Shown here piece after piece: positions 5,662 through 6,237 of a stretch of DNA of 6,237 nucleotides. The notes below the pieces were generated by a model. That model saw nothing but the letters and a program-made list of their open reading frames with translations, did no database searches and was not told the origin of the DNA. Source of the DNA: Micavibrio sp. UBA6145. Lineage in GTDB: Bacteria; Pseudomonadota; Alphaproteobacteria; Micavibrionales; UBA1664. The DNA is taken from contig DIUZ01000017.1 of the NCBI GenBank assembly GCA_002423205.1, positions 1 to 6,237 of the forward strand, given 5' to 3'. The translations under genes were made by a program, and so were the position numbers. How positions within the stretch are numbered: position 1 is the first letter of the stretch; every line of letters begins with the position of its first letter.

Positions 5662-6237
5662 TTACTCCGTGAGATCGTTCCAGAATTCTTTAACTTTTTT
5701 AAAGAAGCCCTGGGATTCCGGTGAGTTGGCGGACGGGTCCTTGCCTGCGAATTCTTTCAGCAATTCCTGTTGTTTCTTCGACAGGTGAACCGGTGTTTCG
5801 ACGAATAATTCAATATACATGTCGCCGCGCGCGGAGGAGCGCATCATCGACATGCCTTTGGATTTGAGGCGGAATTGCTGGCCGGTTTGCGTACCAGCCG
5901 GCAGTTTGACCTCGGCGCGGCCACCTTCGATGGTCGGCACTTCGATGGCACCGCCGAGGGCGGCGATGCTCATCGCGATGGGAACGCGGCAATGCAGGTC
6001 GGCACCTTCGCGGGTGAAGAGTTTATGCGCGGCGATGTTGATCAGAACATAGAGATCACCGGCAGGGCCGCCATTGGCACCCGCTTCGCCTTCACCGCCG
6101 AGACGGATGCGGCGGCCATGTTCGATACCGGCGGGAATCGCGACTTTAAGCGTTTTTTCTTTACGCACGCGGCCAGCGCCACCGCAATTGGTGCATTTTT
6201 CCTTGATCACCTGACCGATGCCGCCGCAGGTGGGGCA
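5662..6237 (-). CDS. dnaJ: Chaperone protein DnaJ, C-terminal part (cut by the right edge)
   Basis: Type I Hsp40 co-chaperone that delivers unfolded proteins to DnaK and stimulates its ATPase in the cytoplasm. The window holds the last 191 codons; the frame is open to the edge with TGC at 6237-6235, so the J-domain, G/F region and first zinc repeats lie outside. Visible: zinc-finger repeats three and four (CPTCGGIG, then CTNCGGAG), then the substrate-binding beta domains: LKVAIPAGIEHGRRIRLGGEG, GDLYVLINIAAHKLFTREGADL, AALGGAIEVPTIEG, LPAGTQTGQQFRLKSKGM and RGDMYIELFVETPVHLSKKQ. The tail is FFKKVKEFWNDLTE. The GTG at 6210 is an internal valine codon, not a start. The gene is followed after 3 bases by the membrane-protein gene at 5658. 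Confidence 0.97.
   Translation of the reverse strand, partial: CPTCGGIGQVIKEKCTNCGGAGRVRKEKTLKVAIPAGIEHGRRIRLGGEGEAGANGGPAGDLYVLINIAAHKLFTREGADLHCRVPIAMSIAALGGAIEVPTIEGGRAEVKLPAGTQTGQQFRLKSKGMSMMRSSARGDMYIELFVETPVHLSKKQQELLKEFAGKDPSANSPESQGFFKKVKEFWNDLTE
5665..5668 (-). promoter_or_regulatory. Ribosome binding site inside the end of dnaJ
   Basis: GGAG on the minus strand, formed by the last dnaJ codons (ACG GAG), lies 6 bases before the ATG at 5658. Ribosomes finishing dnaJ would stop directly over the next start, the usual layout for translational coupling. Confidence 0.65.

Overview
The window looks like chromosomal DNA of a Gram-negative bacterium, most likely an alphaproteobacterium. The DnaJ, endonuclease III and bactofilin sequences have alphaproteobacterial character, base composition is moderately GC-rich, and several products carry export signals suited to a periplasm. 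A Micavibrio-like or Rhodospirillales-like source would fit, but that is a guess from general resemblance and not something the sequence proves. I see no tRNA, rRNA, CRISPR array, insertion sequence or phage gene.

Layout, left to right: (1) a bactofilin (+, frame open at the left edge), followed by a strong intrinsic terminator at 883-913; (2) a small exported protein with a BamE/OmlA-like look (+), whose longest reading frame runs through that terminator, so its start is uncertain; (3) a secreted YbhB/YbcL-type PEBP protein (-), convergent with (2) and sharing a TTAA at the two stops; (4) a 374-residue exported protein with an HExxH motif (+), divergent from (3); (5) nth, endonuclease III (-), overlapping the end of (4) by 7 bases; (6) a membrane-anchored HExxH protein (+), a diverged paralogue of (4), with a near-consensus promoter placed so that its transcript could be leaderless; (7) a two-helix membrane protein of unknown function (-); (8) the C-terminal half of dnaJ (-), cut by the right edge and lying just upstream of (7) in one operon.

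The genes do not form one obvious pathway. The most interesting content is the pair of paralogous candidate zinc metallopeptidases, (4) and (6), on either side of nth. They share a cysteine pair, HExxH, a following helical region and a downstream E-x-D-A motif, and I do not recognise them as a named family. Other points worth a look are the terminator buried in the 5' end of a reading frame, the leaderless-type promoter with palindromes in front of it, and the shared W-x-D-L-T-E C-terminus of DnaJ and the membrane protein encoded after it.
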